Source: Pectinatus haikarae (lineage in GTDB: Bacteria > Bacillota > Negativicutes > Selenomonadales > Selenomonadaceae). Taken from it: 64,000 nt of DNA. Below the pieces are notes generated by a model. It ran no database searches and was not told the DNA's origin. It saw nothing but the letters and a program-made list of their open reading frames with translations. Every line of letters starts with the position of its first letter. Positions within the stretch are counted from its first letter, which is position 1. Positions 53,679 through 62,924 of the stretch are shown here, one piece after another. The stretch lies in contig NZ_WIQM01000015.1 of NCBI RefSeq assembly GCF_015732185.1, positions 1 through 64,000 of the forward strand. The letters run 5' to 3'. The position numbers and the translations under genes are program-made.

Positions 53679-54509
53679 TCATTTTTGAAGCGATTTTACC
53701 AGGTCATTATCCGTATAAATATCCGCCGGAATATTCATCCCGCGTTTTCTCAAATCGTATGCCATTTGTGCAGCCAAGGGCGGTTCGAGCCCTAACTCTC
53801 TTATCTTCCCGCTGTTGCGAAATATTTCACGCGGTGTTCCGTCCGCAGCGATTTTTCCATTACTCATTACCACTATTCTGTCAGCAGATACTGCCTCATC
53901 CATAAAATGTGTTATCAATATCACTGTCATGCCATATTTTTCACGCACAGCACAAATTGCCTCCATCACGGCCTCCCTGCCGGAGGGATCAAGCATCGCC
54001 GTCGGCTCGTCAAGCACCATATAATCCGTCCGCATGGCCAACACACCGGCTATGGCAATAAGCTGTTTCTGCCCTCCTGAAAGAAGATGCGGTGCAAGAT
54101 TTCGTTGTTTTTCCATGCCTATCGCCTTGAGGCTTTCTGTAACTCGTTTTTTTATTTCTTCCGGCATTATTCCCAGATTTTCCGGTCCAAAAGCAACATC
54201 ATCTTCAACAATGGCCGCTATTATCTGATTATCCGGATTCTGAAAAACCATACCCACTTTTTGCCGGATCTGCCATATTGACGCTTCGTCCTTAGTATCA
54301 AGTCCATTCACTGTACACGATCCCTCTGATGGCAGTAAAAGTCCGTTAAAATGTCTGGCCAGCGTGGATTTTCCTGAACCGTTCATGCCGATAACAGCAA
54401 CGAATTCTCCCTTATTTATTATCAGGTTTATATTATCGAGTGCCTTTTTTTTCTTATTATCTGCCTGTACATATTCATAAGCAAGATTTTTTACTTCAAT
54501 TTTATCCAT
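53679..54509 (-). CDS. ecfA1: energy-coupling factor ATPase EcfA1
   Basis: 276 residues, ABC ATPase with Walker A GMNGSGKST (41-49), the EcfA1-type Q-loop GMVFQNPDNQI, signature LLSGGQKQL and Walker B YMVLDEPTAMLDP. Partner of EcfA2 at 6501-7370 in vitamin uptake. ATG 54509 follows GGGAG; 21 extra residues of the longer frame have no counterpart. Normally it follows rplQ and precedes ecfA2 directly; here neither neighbour is adjacent, and an IS256 remnant abuts its stop codon. Confidence 0.93.
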   Translation of the reverse strand: MDKIEVKNLAYEYVQADNKKKKALDNINLIINKGEFVAVIGMNGSGKSTLARHFNGLLLPSEGSCTVNGLDTKDEASIWQIRQKVGMVFQNPDNQIIAAIVEDDVAFGPENLGIMPEEIKKRVTESLKAIGMEKQRNLAPHLLSGGQKQLIAIAGVLAMRTDYMVLDEPTAMLDPSGREAVMEAICAVREKYGMTVILITHFMDEAVSADRIVVMSNGKIAADGTPREIFRNSGKIRELGLEPPLAAQMAYDLRKRGMNIPADIYTDNDLVKSLQK

Positions 54510-54827
54510 CTTTGTCTCCCGTCCGCCATAGTCATCATGATGCTTTTTAATTCTTGCTGCTGTATATACCAATTATTTTCTGCAATTTTATACTCTATTT
54601 TACAGCAATAACTGCTTCTGTGCCATAATCATCACCCATTATCTTTTTATATCTGCAAACGTATAACTGTAATTTATCACTAATGTCTTTGTGATAAGAT
54701 CCTAATTTTTTGATAAAGTCTTCTCTCTATTGACATTTTTTTTGCCATATGCAACAATGTCGATGTAGAATTTATTATGTTGATTTATTAAAATCCATAA
54801 ACTAATATAATAGATCTATTATTGTCT
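54510..54827. other. ecfA1 / riboswitch divergent region
   Basis: No gene seen. It contains a short inverted repeat ttatcac/gtgataa near 54676-54699 and A/T-rich sequence with a possible -10 TATAAT near 54805 for the riboswitch transcript. Confidence 0.4.
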
Positions 54828-55000
54828 AAGGAACAGGTGTCAGCGACTTAATAGAGAATCCGGGAAAAATAAACCGGAGCTGTCCCGCAGCTGTGATGCG
54901 GAGTAACCTGCAGGGACCATTGAGGTATTAACCTTGAGAAGGTGCAGGACGCAATGAAGCAAAGCCAGAAGAACTGCCTGTTCATCAGTCACCATACCGT
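54828..55000 (+). ncRNA. cobalamin riboswitch
   Basis: In order: GGTGTCAGC, GAATCCGG, CTGTCCCGCAGCTGTGATG and the B12 box AAAGCCAGAAGAACTGCC (54961-54978), with GTCACC closing the outer stem against GGTG. These are the conserved blocks of the adenosylcobalamin riboswitch. The nearest gene downstream, 50 bases on, encodes a lactate/malate dehydrogenase-family enzyme, not a cobalamin gene. Regulation is probably at translation, as no terminator follows. Confidence 0.9.
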
Positions 55001-55049
55001 AAATTTATGTATGCGGTACACCTACGAGTGATAGGGAGGAGAATTTTCT

Positions 55050-56006
55050 ATGATTAACAAGGGTAAAATCGTGATCATCGGTGCCAGTAATGTCGGTTCG
55101 GCAATACTGAATAAAATAACCGATTTTCAGTTGGCGTCCGAAATAGTCCTGCTGGACATAAACGCCGACAAAGCAAAAGGTGAGGCGCTCGACGCCAGCC
55201 ACGCCACTTCGTGCATATACAGCACGAATATCAATGTGCATGCAGGCACCTATTCCGACTGCAGGGATGCCGGTATAATAATTATTACCGCAGGTCCCAG
55301 TATCAGACCCGGTGAAACACCCGATCGTTTAATATTGGCAAAAACCAACATCAAAATAATGAACAGCATTATGACCGAAATAACCAAATATACCAAGGAT
55401 GCTATGATAATCGCGATAACGAATCCTCTCGATGTGGCAACGTACTATATTTCCACTCATTTTGATTACCCGCGCGAGAAAATAGTCGGCACCGGAACAA
55501 TGCTGGAAACATTTCGTTTCAGACGCATTCTGGCGGATCATTACCACGTCGACCCCAAAAACATTCACGGTTATATTCTCGGAGAGCACGGCAATTCTGC
55601 TTTCACGGCATGGAGCACTGTTAATATAGCAGGTATGCCTCTTGAACATCTCGATGAGTGTTTCAATTTTTCTCAAAAGATAAACCGACAGGCAATTGAG
55701 GATGAAATCGTTCAGGTTGCCTATGATATAATAAATCTAAAAGGCTGGACCAATACCGGCATAGCCATGGTAGCCTGCCGCTTCATAAAGTCCATCCTAT
55801 ATGACGAACACACTATTTTGCCCATGTCAGCGGTTTTTGAGGGAGAGTACGGACTGCGTGACATTGCTCTGAGTATCCCTCGCATGCTTTGTGCGGAGGG
55901 GGTTGTAAAATCGTTTGAAGTAAAGCTGACCGAGACTGAACAAAATTTACTGTTCAGTTCTGCTGCCAGTGTAAAAAATGCTTTATCCTGCTGCAAAAAC
56001 CTGTAA
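55050..56006 (+). CDS. L-2-hydroxyacid dehydrogenase of the lactate/malate family (HicDH-like), cobalamin-riboswitch controlled
   Basis: 318 residues: NAD-binding GASNVGSA with Asp36 for NAD, ITNPLDV, and catalytic His180 in GEHGNSAF. The substrate loop AGPSIRPGETPDRL has Ile85 where lactate dehydrogenase has Gln and malate dehydrogenase Arg, and its Arg is shifted as in L-2-hydroxyisocaproate dehydrogenase. The GEHGNSAFTAWST block also recalls that enzyme. Glu153 replaces the usual Asp of the His-Asp pair (LETFRFR against LDTARFR). The substrate may be malate, a bulkier 2-hydroxyacid or something else. Ribosome site GGGAGGAG precedes ATG 55050. Confidence 0.85.
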   Translation: MINKGKIVIIGASNVGSAILNKITDFQLASEIVLLDINADKAKGEALDASHATSCIYSTNINVHAGTYSDCRDAGIIIITAGPSIRPGETPDRLILAKTNIKIMNSIMTEITKYTKDAMIIAITNPLDVATYYISTHFDYPREKIVGTGTMLETFRFRRILADHYHVDPKNIHGYILGEHGNSAFTAWSTVNIAGMPLEHLDECFNFSQKINRQAIEDEIVQVAYDIINLKGWTNTGIAMVACRFIKSILYDEHTILPMSAVFEGEYGLRDIALSIPRMLCAEGVVKSFEVKLTETEQNLLFSSAASVKNALSCCKNL

Positions 56007-56032
56007 GCAGTTTATCATATTTTGCCATTTTG

Positions 56033-56062
56033 TACGCCTTATACTTTTGTATAAGGCGTTAT
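56033..56062 (+). terminator. hairpin terminator downstream of the dehydrogenase
   Basis: acgccttata / tataaggcgt around a short loop, then tattaattt; the T tract is weak. Confidence 0.55.
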
Positions 56063-56090
56063 TAATTTATAAAATAAAAAACTACTGTAT

Positions 56091-56250
56091 CGAAAGCCTT
56101 TATTTATAAATACCTATATATCTATTATTTATATTTATAAGTAAAAGGCTCTCGAGAACAGCAATTTTTCTGTTATTTTTGCAATAAATCATTTTTAGAT
56201 ATAAAAGTGAAAAAATAACTATTGTTTATATCTTATCATAGTAGTATAAT
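56091..56250 (+). promoter_or_regulatory. suf operon promoter region with inverted repeat
   Basis: TTGTTT (56222-56227), 17-base spacer, TATAAT (56245-56250), 100 bases before sufC. Upstream, an imperfect inverted repeat (cgaaagcctttatttataaa and its mate, 56091-56154) could be an operator or end the upstream transcript. No gene in 56007-56350. Confidence 0.55.
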
Positions 56251-56350
56251 ATCATCAATGAGCTATACACTAATTTAATCATATTATAAGATTTTATTCA
56301 ATAAACCTTACATCAAATCACTTAGTCAAATTTGAAGGAGAGTTTTCAAT

Positions 56351-57115
56351 ATGAGCGATAATTTACTTGAAGTAAAAAATTATTCAGTTGCCTCTACAGA
56401 CAACGTACCTATACTGCATTCATTGAATCTTACTATAAAAAAGGGAGAAACTCATGTTCTTATGGGCCCTAATGGTGCGGGGAAATCCACTTTCGGCTCG
56501 TCGCTTCTATCCAATCCGGCTTACAAGCTCACTGATGGCAGTATTTTTTTTGAAAAAGAAAATATAACGGAACTATCTACCGATAAAAGAGCTAAGAAGG
56601 GCATTTTTCTGTCCTTTCAGGCGCCTGTCGAAATACCGGGAATTTCTCTTTATAGTTTTCTGCGGGCTGCTGTAAAGAATGCGGAAACTCCATTGACAGG
56701 AAAACTTTTCCGCAAAAAGCTCAACGAAATATTAAAAGTCTTAGACCTAAAACAGGAATATCTTGAACGCGATCTCAATGTCGGTTTTTCCGGCGGTGAG
56801 CGAAAAAAAGTAGAAATGCTTCAGCTTCTCATGCTTTCTCCCAAAATGGCTGTTTTAGATGAAACTGATTCCGGTCTTGATGTGGACGCTGTCAATATCA
56901 TGCTCAAGGGTATCAATGAATTCCAGCAGACGGACGAAAAGGGAATGCTCATAATTTCACACAATATGCATATTTTAAATCGGCTCAAGATAGATAAAGT
57001 ACATATTCTTGTAAAAGGCCGTATTGTAGCCGACGGCGGCAGTGAATTGATACAGGAAATAAATGAAAACGGCTTTATTCGTTTTGAAAATCAGGCGGGT
57101 GATGGAAATGTCTGA
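56351..57115 (+). CDS. sufC: Fe-S cluster assembly ATPase SufC
   Basis: 254 residues, ABC-type ATPase: Walker A GPNGAGKST, signature FSGGERKK, Walker B MAVLDETDSGLD, typical of SufC. Drives conformational change of the SufBCD scaffold. First gene of sufCBDSU; ribosome site GAAGGAG before ATG 56351. Confidence 0.95.
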   Translation: MSDNLLEVKNYSVASTDNVPILHSLNLTIKKGETHVLMGPNGAGKSTFGSSLLSNPAYKLTDGSIFFEKENITELSTDKRAKKGIFLSFQAPVEIPGISLYSFLRAAVKNAETPLTGKLFRKKLNEILKVLDLKQEYLERDLNVGFSGGERKKVEMLQLLMLSPKMAVLDETDSGLDVDAVNIMLKGINEFQQTDEKGMLIISHNMHILNRLKIDKVHILVKGRIVADGGSELIQEINENGFIRFENQAGDGNV

Positions 57116-58526
57116 TATTTCAACTAAGAATTCGTCAATAACTGATGTCAATCGCAGCTTATATGATTTTACAAAAGAAGAAAAAGACGTAGAAAAACTC
57201 GCCAGCGGCCTTACAGAAGAAATAGTCCGTCAAATAAGTGCAAAAAAGAATGAACCGGCATGGATGCTTGATCATCGTCTCAAGTCTCTGCAAATATATA
57301 ATGAATTAAAAGTTCCCAATTGGGGCCCGGATATTTCCGGACTTGACATAAATAATATTGTTACCTACGTTCGTCCCAATACTAAAATGGCGGCAAAATG
57401 GGATGACGTTCCCGAAGATATTAAAGACACTTTTGAACGTCTTGGCATCCCCGATGCTGAACGTACATCACTCGCAGGCGTCGGCGCACAATATGATTCA
57501 GAGTTGGTTTATCATAACATTCAGGAATCAGTGGCTGAAAAGGGTGTAATCTACAGCGGTATTGAAGAAGCTTTAAGCGGTCCATATGCCGAAATGATAG
57601 AAAAACATTTTATGAAGCTGGTCCCTTCCACCGATCACAAATTTGCTGCTCTGCACGGAGCCGTCTGGTCTGGCGGTTCATTTGTCTATGTGCCTCCATA
57701 TACGGACGTTGAGATTCCCCTGCAGTCTTACTTCCGTTTAAATTCCCCCGGAGCCGGGCAGTTTGAACATACTCTCATCATCGTCGATAAGGGTGCGCGC
57801 TTGCATTTTATCGAAGGCTGCTCTGCACCGAAATATAACGTCGCCAATCTTCACGCCGGCTGCGTTGAATTATTTGTCGGTGAAGAAGCTCATTTAAGGT
57901 ACTCGACCATTGAAAATTGGTCCAAAAACATGTATAACTTAAATACTAAACGAGCAAAAGTAGAAAAAAACGGCGTTATGGAATGGGTATCCGGGTCCTT
58001 CGGTTCACATATTTCATATCTATATCCCATGACTATTTTAAATGGTGAATATGCAAAATCAGAATTTACCGGTATAACATTTGCAGGCGAAGGTCAAAAT
58101 CTTGACACCGGTACAAAGATACTGCATAACGCACCTCATACTTCTTCTGTCATCAGTACAAAATCTCTTTCTAAATCCGGCGGTATCAGTACTTTCAGAA
58201 GCGCCGTCACCGTGACAGAAAAAGCTCATAAAAGCAAAACCAGCGTTTCCTGTCAATCGCTTATGCTAGATGACAAATCACGCTCTGACACCATTCCTTT
58301 AATGGACGTCCGCTGTAATGACGTCAATGTCGGTCATGAAGCTTCCATCGGCCGTATTGACGATGATGCGGTCTTCTATCTGATGAGCCGCGGGCTCAGC
58401 GAAGAAGAAGCAAAAACGCTCATCGTCAATGGCTTTGCCAATCCTATATCAAAAGAACTGCCCTTGGAATATGCCGTAGAAATGAATAATCTCATACGTC
58501 TTGAAATGGAAGGGAGCATAGGCTGA
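57108..58526 (+). CDS. sufB: Fe-S cluster assembly scaffold SufB
   Basis: 472 residues. Conserved SufB blocks: PAWMLDHRLKSL, WSGGSFVYVPP, PGAGQFEHTLIIVD, GCSAPKY (the cluster-linked Cys region) and MDVRCNDVNVGHEASIGRID. I prefer ATG 57108, spaced correctly from GGGTG, over ATG 57102; either overlaps the end of sufC. Confidence 0.95.
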   Translation: MSDISTKNSSITDVNRSLYDFTKEEKDVEKLASGLTEEIVRQISAKKNEPAWMLDHRLKSLQIYNELKVPNWGPDISGLDINNIVTYVRPNTKMAAKWDDVPEDIKDTFERLGIPDAERTSLAGVGAQYDSELVYHNIQESVAEKGVIYSGIEEALSGPYAEMIEKHFMKLVPSTDHKFAALHGAVWSGGSFVYVPPYTDVEIPLQSYFRLNSPGAGQFEHTLIIVDKGARLHFIEGCSAPKYNVANLHAGCVELFVGEEAHLRYSTIENWSKNMYNLNTKRAKVEKNGVMEWVSGSFGSHISYLYPMTILNGEYAKSEFTGITFAGEGQNLDTGTKILHNAPHTSSVISTKSLSKSGGISTFRSAVTVTEKAHKSKTSVSCQSLMLDDKSRSDTIPLMDVRCNDVNVGHEASIGRIDDDAVFYLMSRGLSEEEAKTLIVNGFANPISKELPLEYAVEMNNLIRLEMEGSIG

Positions 58527-59599
58527 TGTATACTGCACTTAACGCAAATAAACTTCCTGTTCTCACATGGAACCGTTTCAATGTAAACAGCAAAGAGCTT
58601 CATTTGTCAAACGAACCAGACTCCGCAGTCACTCCCAAGATTATTACAGACAATGATGCTATTAAAATAAATGATAATCGTACACTTGACGATATCGTCT
58701 TTTCCGGCAGTGACAAAAAAACTGAAGCATATATACTGAAAAATGCTTCAGTGACAAAATCTATAATTGTTCCCCAAAACAGCACCTTGGCAGCACCTCT
58801 CATTTTTGACCTGACACTGCAGCCGACTGATAAGCTTACAGGTATTTTTGACATAAGCCTTGAAGAGAACAGCTCCGCCAACATAATGATCTCGGTAAGC
58901 TCTCTTGCACAGAGTACCGCACAATATGCCGATCTTATCAGAGTACATGCAGCAAATGGTGCTTCACTGAAACTCACCTGTCTGCAGCTGCTGGGAAGCT
59001 CAGCTGTATCCTTCAATAACATTGTTTCCCGTCTTGAAAACGATGCCAAAATCAGCATACTGCAAATTCCTTTGGGCGCGGGAACTGCACTTGCCTCCGC
59101 AACAGCAGATCTGCGGGGATATCATTCATCCGCCTCAATACGATCTGACTATATCGGTCACCTTGAGCAGGATATTGATCTTAATTATGTGGTACGCCAT
59201 TACGGCAAAAAAACTCTCTCTGACATAAAAATGACCGGATTGCTTTCGGATGCAAGCAGGAAAACAGCCCGTGGTACCATAGATTTTCACCGAGGCTGCA
59301 AGGGTTCATCCGGCAACGAAAGCGAAAATGTACTCCTTTTGAGTGAAAAAGCGAGAAACAAAAGCGTTCCTTTGATTTTATGCGATGAGGATGATGTAGC
59401 CGGTACGCATGGAGCCGCCATTGGCACATTGGATGAGGATCGTTTCTTTTACCTGAAATCGCGCGGTATTGATGAGAAAGCTGCCCGACAGCTGTTTCTT
59501 GATTCTGCTGTCTCCCGTTTGAAAAATCTATTACCAGAAATACTAGCGGCAAAAATCGATAACTATAGTAAGGAAGTGCTTTTTAATGAATCAGTATAA
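58526..59599 (+). CDS. sufD: Fe-S cluster assembly protein SufD
   Basis: 357 residues of the SufB/SufD beta-helix family with the C-terminal DEDDVAGTHGAAIGTLDEDRFFYLKSR-type block (motif GTHGAAIG) and RGTIDFHRGCKG. Overlaps the sufB stop by one base and sufS by 14. Completes the SufBC2D complex. Confidence 0.92.
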   Translation: MYTALNANKLPVLTWNRFNVNSKELHLSNEPDSAVTPKIITDNDAIKINDNRTLDDIVFSGSDKKTEAYILKNASVTKSIIVPQNSTLAAPLIFDLTLQPTDKLTGIFDISLEENSSANIMISVSSLAQSTAQYADLIRVHAANGASLKLTCLQLLGSSAVSFNNIVSRLENDAKISILQIPLGAGTALASATADLRGYHSSASIRSDYIGHLEQDIDLNYVVRHYGKKTLSDIKMTGLLSDASRKTARGTIDFHRGCKGSSGNESENVLLLSEKARNKSVPLILCDEDDVAGTHGAAIGTLDEDRFFYLKSRGIDEKAARQLFLDSAVSRLKNLLPEILAAKIDNYSKEVLFNESV

Positions 59600-60800
59600 A
59601 AATTTTTTCCCCATTATGCGCCACTATAAAGATCTGGCATATCTTGATAATGCTGCTACCAGTCAAAAGCCGGATATGGTCATAGATGCCGTGGCTGATT
59701 ATTACAAACAGGAAAATGCAAATCCGTTGCGCGGTCTGTATGAACTTTCCCAAAAAGCCACTGATGCTTACGAAAATGCCCGCAAAAAAATTGCTGAATT
59801 TATCGGCGCCGCAAAACAGCAGGAAATTATTTATACAAGAAACGCTTCCGAATCACTCAATATAGTAGCTTATTCGCTTTCTGATCTTCTTTTGTCCAAA
59901 GATGATGAAATACTTATTTCCGTCATGGAACATCACAGCAATATGCTTCCATGGCAGCAGGCCGCAAAACGGCATCAGGCAAAACTGGTTTATCTGTATC
60001 CTGATAAAAATGGACTTATAACAATAGATGAATTAAAAAACAAACTTTCTGCAAAAACAAAAATACTGTCTCTGACACAACTTTCAAATGTGCTGGGGGC
60101 GGAACAAAATCTGAAAGAACTCATAAAAATAGCTCATGCCAATAAAACCATCGTTTCTGTTGATGGCGCACAGGCTATTCCTCACAATAAAATAGATGTT
60201 CAGGCTCTTGATTGCGATTTTTATTCTTTTTCCGGTCATAAAATGTATGCGCCTATGGGGATAGGCGTCCTCTATGGCAAAGAAAAATATCTTGAAGAAA
60301 TGCCTCCGTTTCTTACCGGCGGTGAAATGATCGATTATGTAGATGAACAAAGTGCCACTTTCGCTGAACTGCCTTATAAATTTGAAGCCGGCACACAGAA
60401 TGTCGGCGGAGCTGTGGGTTTATCGGCCGCAATTGATTTTATGGAGTCAATCGGTTATGATACTATTATCAAAAGAGAAACTGAGCTGGGTCGTTTTGCG
60501 GGAGAAGAACTTAGCAAGCTTCCATATGTTACGATATACGGTGATAATGACTTTTCCCAGCACCATGGAGTTATTGCTTTCAATATTGAAGGTATTCATC
60601 CTCATGATGTCGCTTCTCTTATGGATTCCGGCAACGTTGCCATACGCGGCGGACACCACTGTGCCCAACCGCTCATGCGCTATTTAAAATGCAATTTTTG
60701 CTGCAGAGCAAGTATCGCTTTTTATAATGATGAAGAAGATATCACCAAACTTATCAACAGAACAAAATACATAAGGAGTTATTTCAATGGCGCTCAATAA
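59586..60800 (+). CDS. sufS: cysteine desulfurase SufS
   Basis: 404 residues, class V PLP enzyme: YLDNAATSQKP, the PLP Lys in YSFSGHKMYAPMG, and the sulfur-carrying Cys in RGGHHCAQP of the SufS type. Delivers sulfur to SufU and then SufB. Coupled to sufU by overlap. Confidence 0.95.
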   Translation: MNQYKNFFPIMRHYKDLAYLDNAATSQKPDMVIDAVADYYKQENANPLRGLYELSQKATDAYENARKKIAEFIGAAKQQEIIYTRNASESLNIVAYSLSDLLLSKDDEILISVMEHHSNMLPWQQAAKRHQAKLVYLYPDKNGLITIDELKNKLSAKTKILSLTQLSNVLGAEQNLKELIKIAHANKTIVSVDGAQAIPHNKIDVQALDCDFYSFSGHKMYAPMGIGVLYGKEKYLEEMPPFLTGGEMIDYVDEQSATFAELPYKFEAGTQNVGGAVGLSAAIDFMESIGYDTIIKRETELGRFAGEELSKLPYVTIYGDNDFSQHHGVIAFNIEGIHPHDVASLMDSGNVAIRGGHHCAQPLMRYLKCNFCCRASIAFYNDEEDITKLINRTKYIRSYFNGAQ

Positions 60801-61269
60801 TATTTACAATGAAATTCTTATGGAGCATAATACACATCCTGACCATAAGCATAAGCTGTCTGTAAGCAGTGATTGCAAAACAGCCATCAATCCGAACTGC
60901 GGCGATGAGGTTTTAGTAAAAAAAGGAATCAATCCCAGCTGCGGTGATGAAATAGTATTAGAACTCAATATTGAGGACGATATTATAAAAGATGCTGCTT
61001 TTAACGGACAAGGCTGTGCCATCTCACAAGCATCGACCGATATAATGGCCGACCTGATAATCGGCAAGAAAATCGATGAAGCCGTAGAATTAACTGATTT
61101 ATTTATAAAGATGGTACGCGGCGAGGAAAAAGATGAAGAAAAGCTGGAACAATTGGACGAGGCAATGGCATTAAAGGATATTGCGCATATGCCCGCACGA
61201 GTAAAATGCGCAGTTTTGGCCTGGCACACATTAAACGAAATGCTCAAGGAAAAAAAGACTGCTGAATAA
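60787..61269 (+). CDS. sufU: SufU sulfurtransfer protein with duplicated Cys-Gly-Asp motif
   Basis: 160 residues, a little longer than Bacillus SufU. The zinc ligands expected are Cys and Asp of NPxCGD, then Cys in GQGCAIS and Cys in ARVKCAVL (Cys77 and Cys141 here). The first motif is present twice, INPNCGDE (residues 34-41) and INPSCGDE (48-55), the second copy being at the canonical place. SufU takes sulfur from SufS. Last suf gene; a terminator follows. Confidence 0.92.
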   Translation: MALNNIYNEILMEHNTHPDHKHKLSVSSDCKTAINPNCGDEVLVKKGINPSCGDEIVLELNIEDDIIKDAAFNGQGCAISQASTDIMADLIIGKKIDEAVELTDLFIKMVRGEEKDEEKLEQLDEAMALKDIAHMPARVKCAVLAWHTLNEMLKEKKTAE

Positions 61270-61280
61270 TCCCCATCTGA

Positions 61281-61320
61281 TAAGGAAAACTCTGATCATA
61301 AATGATCGGAGTTTTCTTAT
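61281..61320. terminator. bidirectional terminator between sufU and the beta-decarboxylating dehydrogenase
   Basis: aaggaaaactctgatca / tgatcggagttttctt around four bases, flanked by A and T tracts. Confidence 0.8.
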
Positions 61321-61322
61321 TT

Positions 61323-62402
61323 TCACAGCAGAATCATTTGCCGTATTATCTCTGCCCCAACCTCTTCAGTTGATGCGCTGCCGCCGAAATCAGCTGTCAG
61401 AACAGTCTTTTCTGTCAAAACTTTTTCCATGGCGAGGATAAGTTTATTACTCCATACCTTTTTGCCAAAAAATTCCAGCATCTGCGAAGCTGACCAAATT
61501 GCTGCCATAGGATTTGCCACTCCTCTACCTGCAATGTCAGGAGCGGACCCATGTATAGGCTCAAACATAGACGGATATTTTTTATCCGGATTAATATTAG
61601 CTCCGGCTGCCAGCCCCATTCCTCCTGCAATAGCGGCTCCCAGATCAGTTAATATATCACCAAACAAATTTGAAGTGACAACAACTTGAAAACGCGCCGG
61701 ATCTTTTACAAAAAACATAGCTGCTGCATCTACCAAATATGTATACTGTCTGACATCAGGATATTCTTTTCCTACATCACGGAATATTTCATCCCAGAAT
61801 ACCATTGAATAGTTCAGAGCATTTCCCTTACTTATACTTGTTATTGTTTTCTTTTCACGTCTGGCCAATTCATATGCATAGCGAATTATTCGTTCTGTTC
61901 CTTTACGGGAAAATACACTGGTCTGTAAAACTACTTCCTGCTCTTTTCCCTTATAAAGCCAATCACCTGCACCCGCATATTCACCTTCCGAATTTTCTCT
62001 TACTACGACCATATTTACGTCTTCACGCCTTACTCCTTTTATGGGACAGGGAACTCCATTCAGCAGTTTAATCGGCCGCAGATTAACATATTGGTCAAAA
62101 CCCTGCCGTATCTTGATCAGCAGATCACGCAGAGATATATGATCCGGCACATTTGGAGCACCCACTGCACCAAGATAGATAGTGTCAAATTTACTCAAAC
62201 GTTCCAATCCGTCATCATCCATGACCTTTCCTGTTTTGCAAAAATATTCACATCCCCATGGAAAGTATTCAAATGAAAAAGCAAACCTGCCATCCAGTTC
62301 TGCCACCTTTTTTAAAACCTTTATGCCCTCAGCTATTACTTCCGTACCGATTCCATCGCCAGGTATAACTGCAACATTGTATTCTTCCACATTAAGCGCC
62401 AT
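61323..62402 (-). CDS. beta-decarboxylating dehydrogenase, D-malate/tartrate type (DmlA/TtuC-like)
   Basis: 359 residues of the isocitrate/isopropylmalate dehydrogenase family: IPGDGIGTEV, RENSEGEYAG, SNLFGDILTDL and EPIHGSAPDIAG. The RENSEGEYAGAG reading and the loop DHISLRDLLIKIRQGFDQYVNLRP point to tartrate/D-malate dehydrogenase rather than LeuB or Icd. It would oxidise and decarboxylate D-malate or tartrate, making pyruvate from D-malate. It stands alone between the suf operon and rplQ, on the ribosomal strand but behind a terminator. Confidence 0.82.
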   Translation of the reverse strand: MALNVEEYNVAVIPGDGIGTEVIAEGIKVLKKVAELDGRFAFSFEYFPWGCEYFCKTGKVMDDDGLERLSKFDTIYLGAVGAPNVPDHISLRDLLIKIRQGFDQYVNLRPIKLLNGVPCPIKGVRREDVNMVVVRENSEGEYAGAGDWLYKGKEQEVVLQTSVFSRKGTERIIRYAYELARREKKTITSISKGNALNYSMVFWDEIFRDVGKEYPDVRQYTYLVDAAAMFFVKDPARFQVVVTSNLFGDILTDLGAAIAGGMGLAAGANINPDKKYPSMFEPIHGSAPDIAGRGVANPMAAIWSASQMLEFFGKKVWSNKLILAMEKVLTEKTVLTADFGGSASTEEVGAEIIRQMILL

Positions 62403-62489
62403 CCTTTCATTGTATTATCTTTAAAGTAAACTTTATTAATAAAAAAATCAATAGTTATTTTAAAATAATACAACATAGCTATATTGGGA

Positions 62490-62524
62490 TAAAAAAATAA
62501 GAACCGCCAAAAGACAGTTCTTAT
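62490..62524 (-). terminator. terminator downstream of rplQ
   Basis: Minus strand AAGAACTG / CGGTTCTT with a short loop, then ATTTTTTT. It ends the alpha operon after rplQ; in most Firmicutes transcription would continue toward ecfA1. Confidence 0.8.
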
Positions 62525-62571
62525 AGATATCAAGTTTATCATTGACAGGCATCACCTGCAATAACAAGTTT

Positions 62572-62913
62572 TTATTTTACTAGTTCAAGAATAACCATCG
62601 GAGCGGCATCACCGCGGCGAGGACCAAGCTTAAGAACACGTGTATAGCCGCCTTGACGTTCACTATACGAAGGTGCTGTTTCATCAAACAATTTTTTGAT
62701 TACCGCTTCATCAAGCAAATCTGCAGCTATCTGACGGCGAGCATGTAAATCACCACGTTTAGCCAAAGTAATCATTTTTTCAGCAAGAGCACTGATTTCT
62801 TTCGCTTTGGCTTCGGTTGTTTCTATACGTTCATATTTAAATAACGAAGTCAGCACACTGCGGAAAAGAGCACGACGGGCACTGCTGTCACGACCTAATT
62901 TTCTGTAAGCCAA
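62572..62913 (-). CDS. rplQ: 50S ribosomal protein L17
   Basis: 113 residues, [19 protein letters not shown] start and [18 protein letters not shown] end, the standard bacterial L17. Eleven bases after rpoA; ribosome site AGGAGG. Confidence 0.98.
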   Translation of the reverse strand: MAYRKLGRDSSARRALFRSVLTSLFKYERIETTEAKAKEISALAEKMITLAKRGDLHARRQIAADLLDEAVIKKLFDETAPSYSERQGGYTRVLKLGPRRGDAAPMVILELVK

Positions 62914-62924
62914 TTTCTTTCCTC

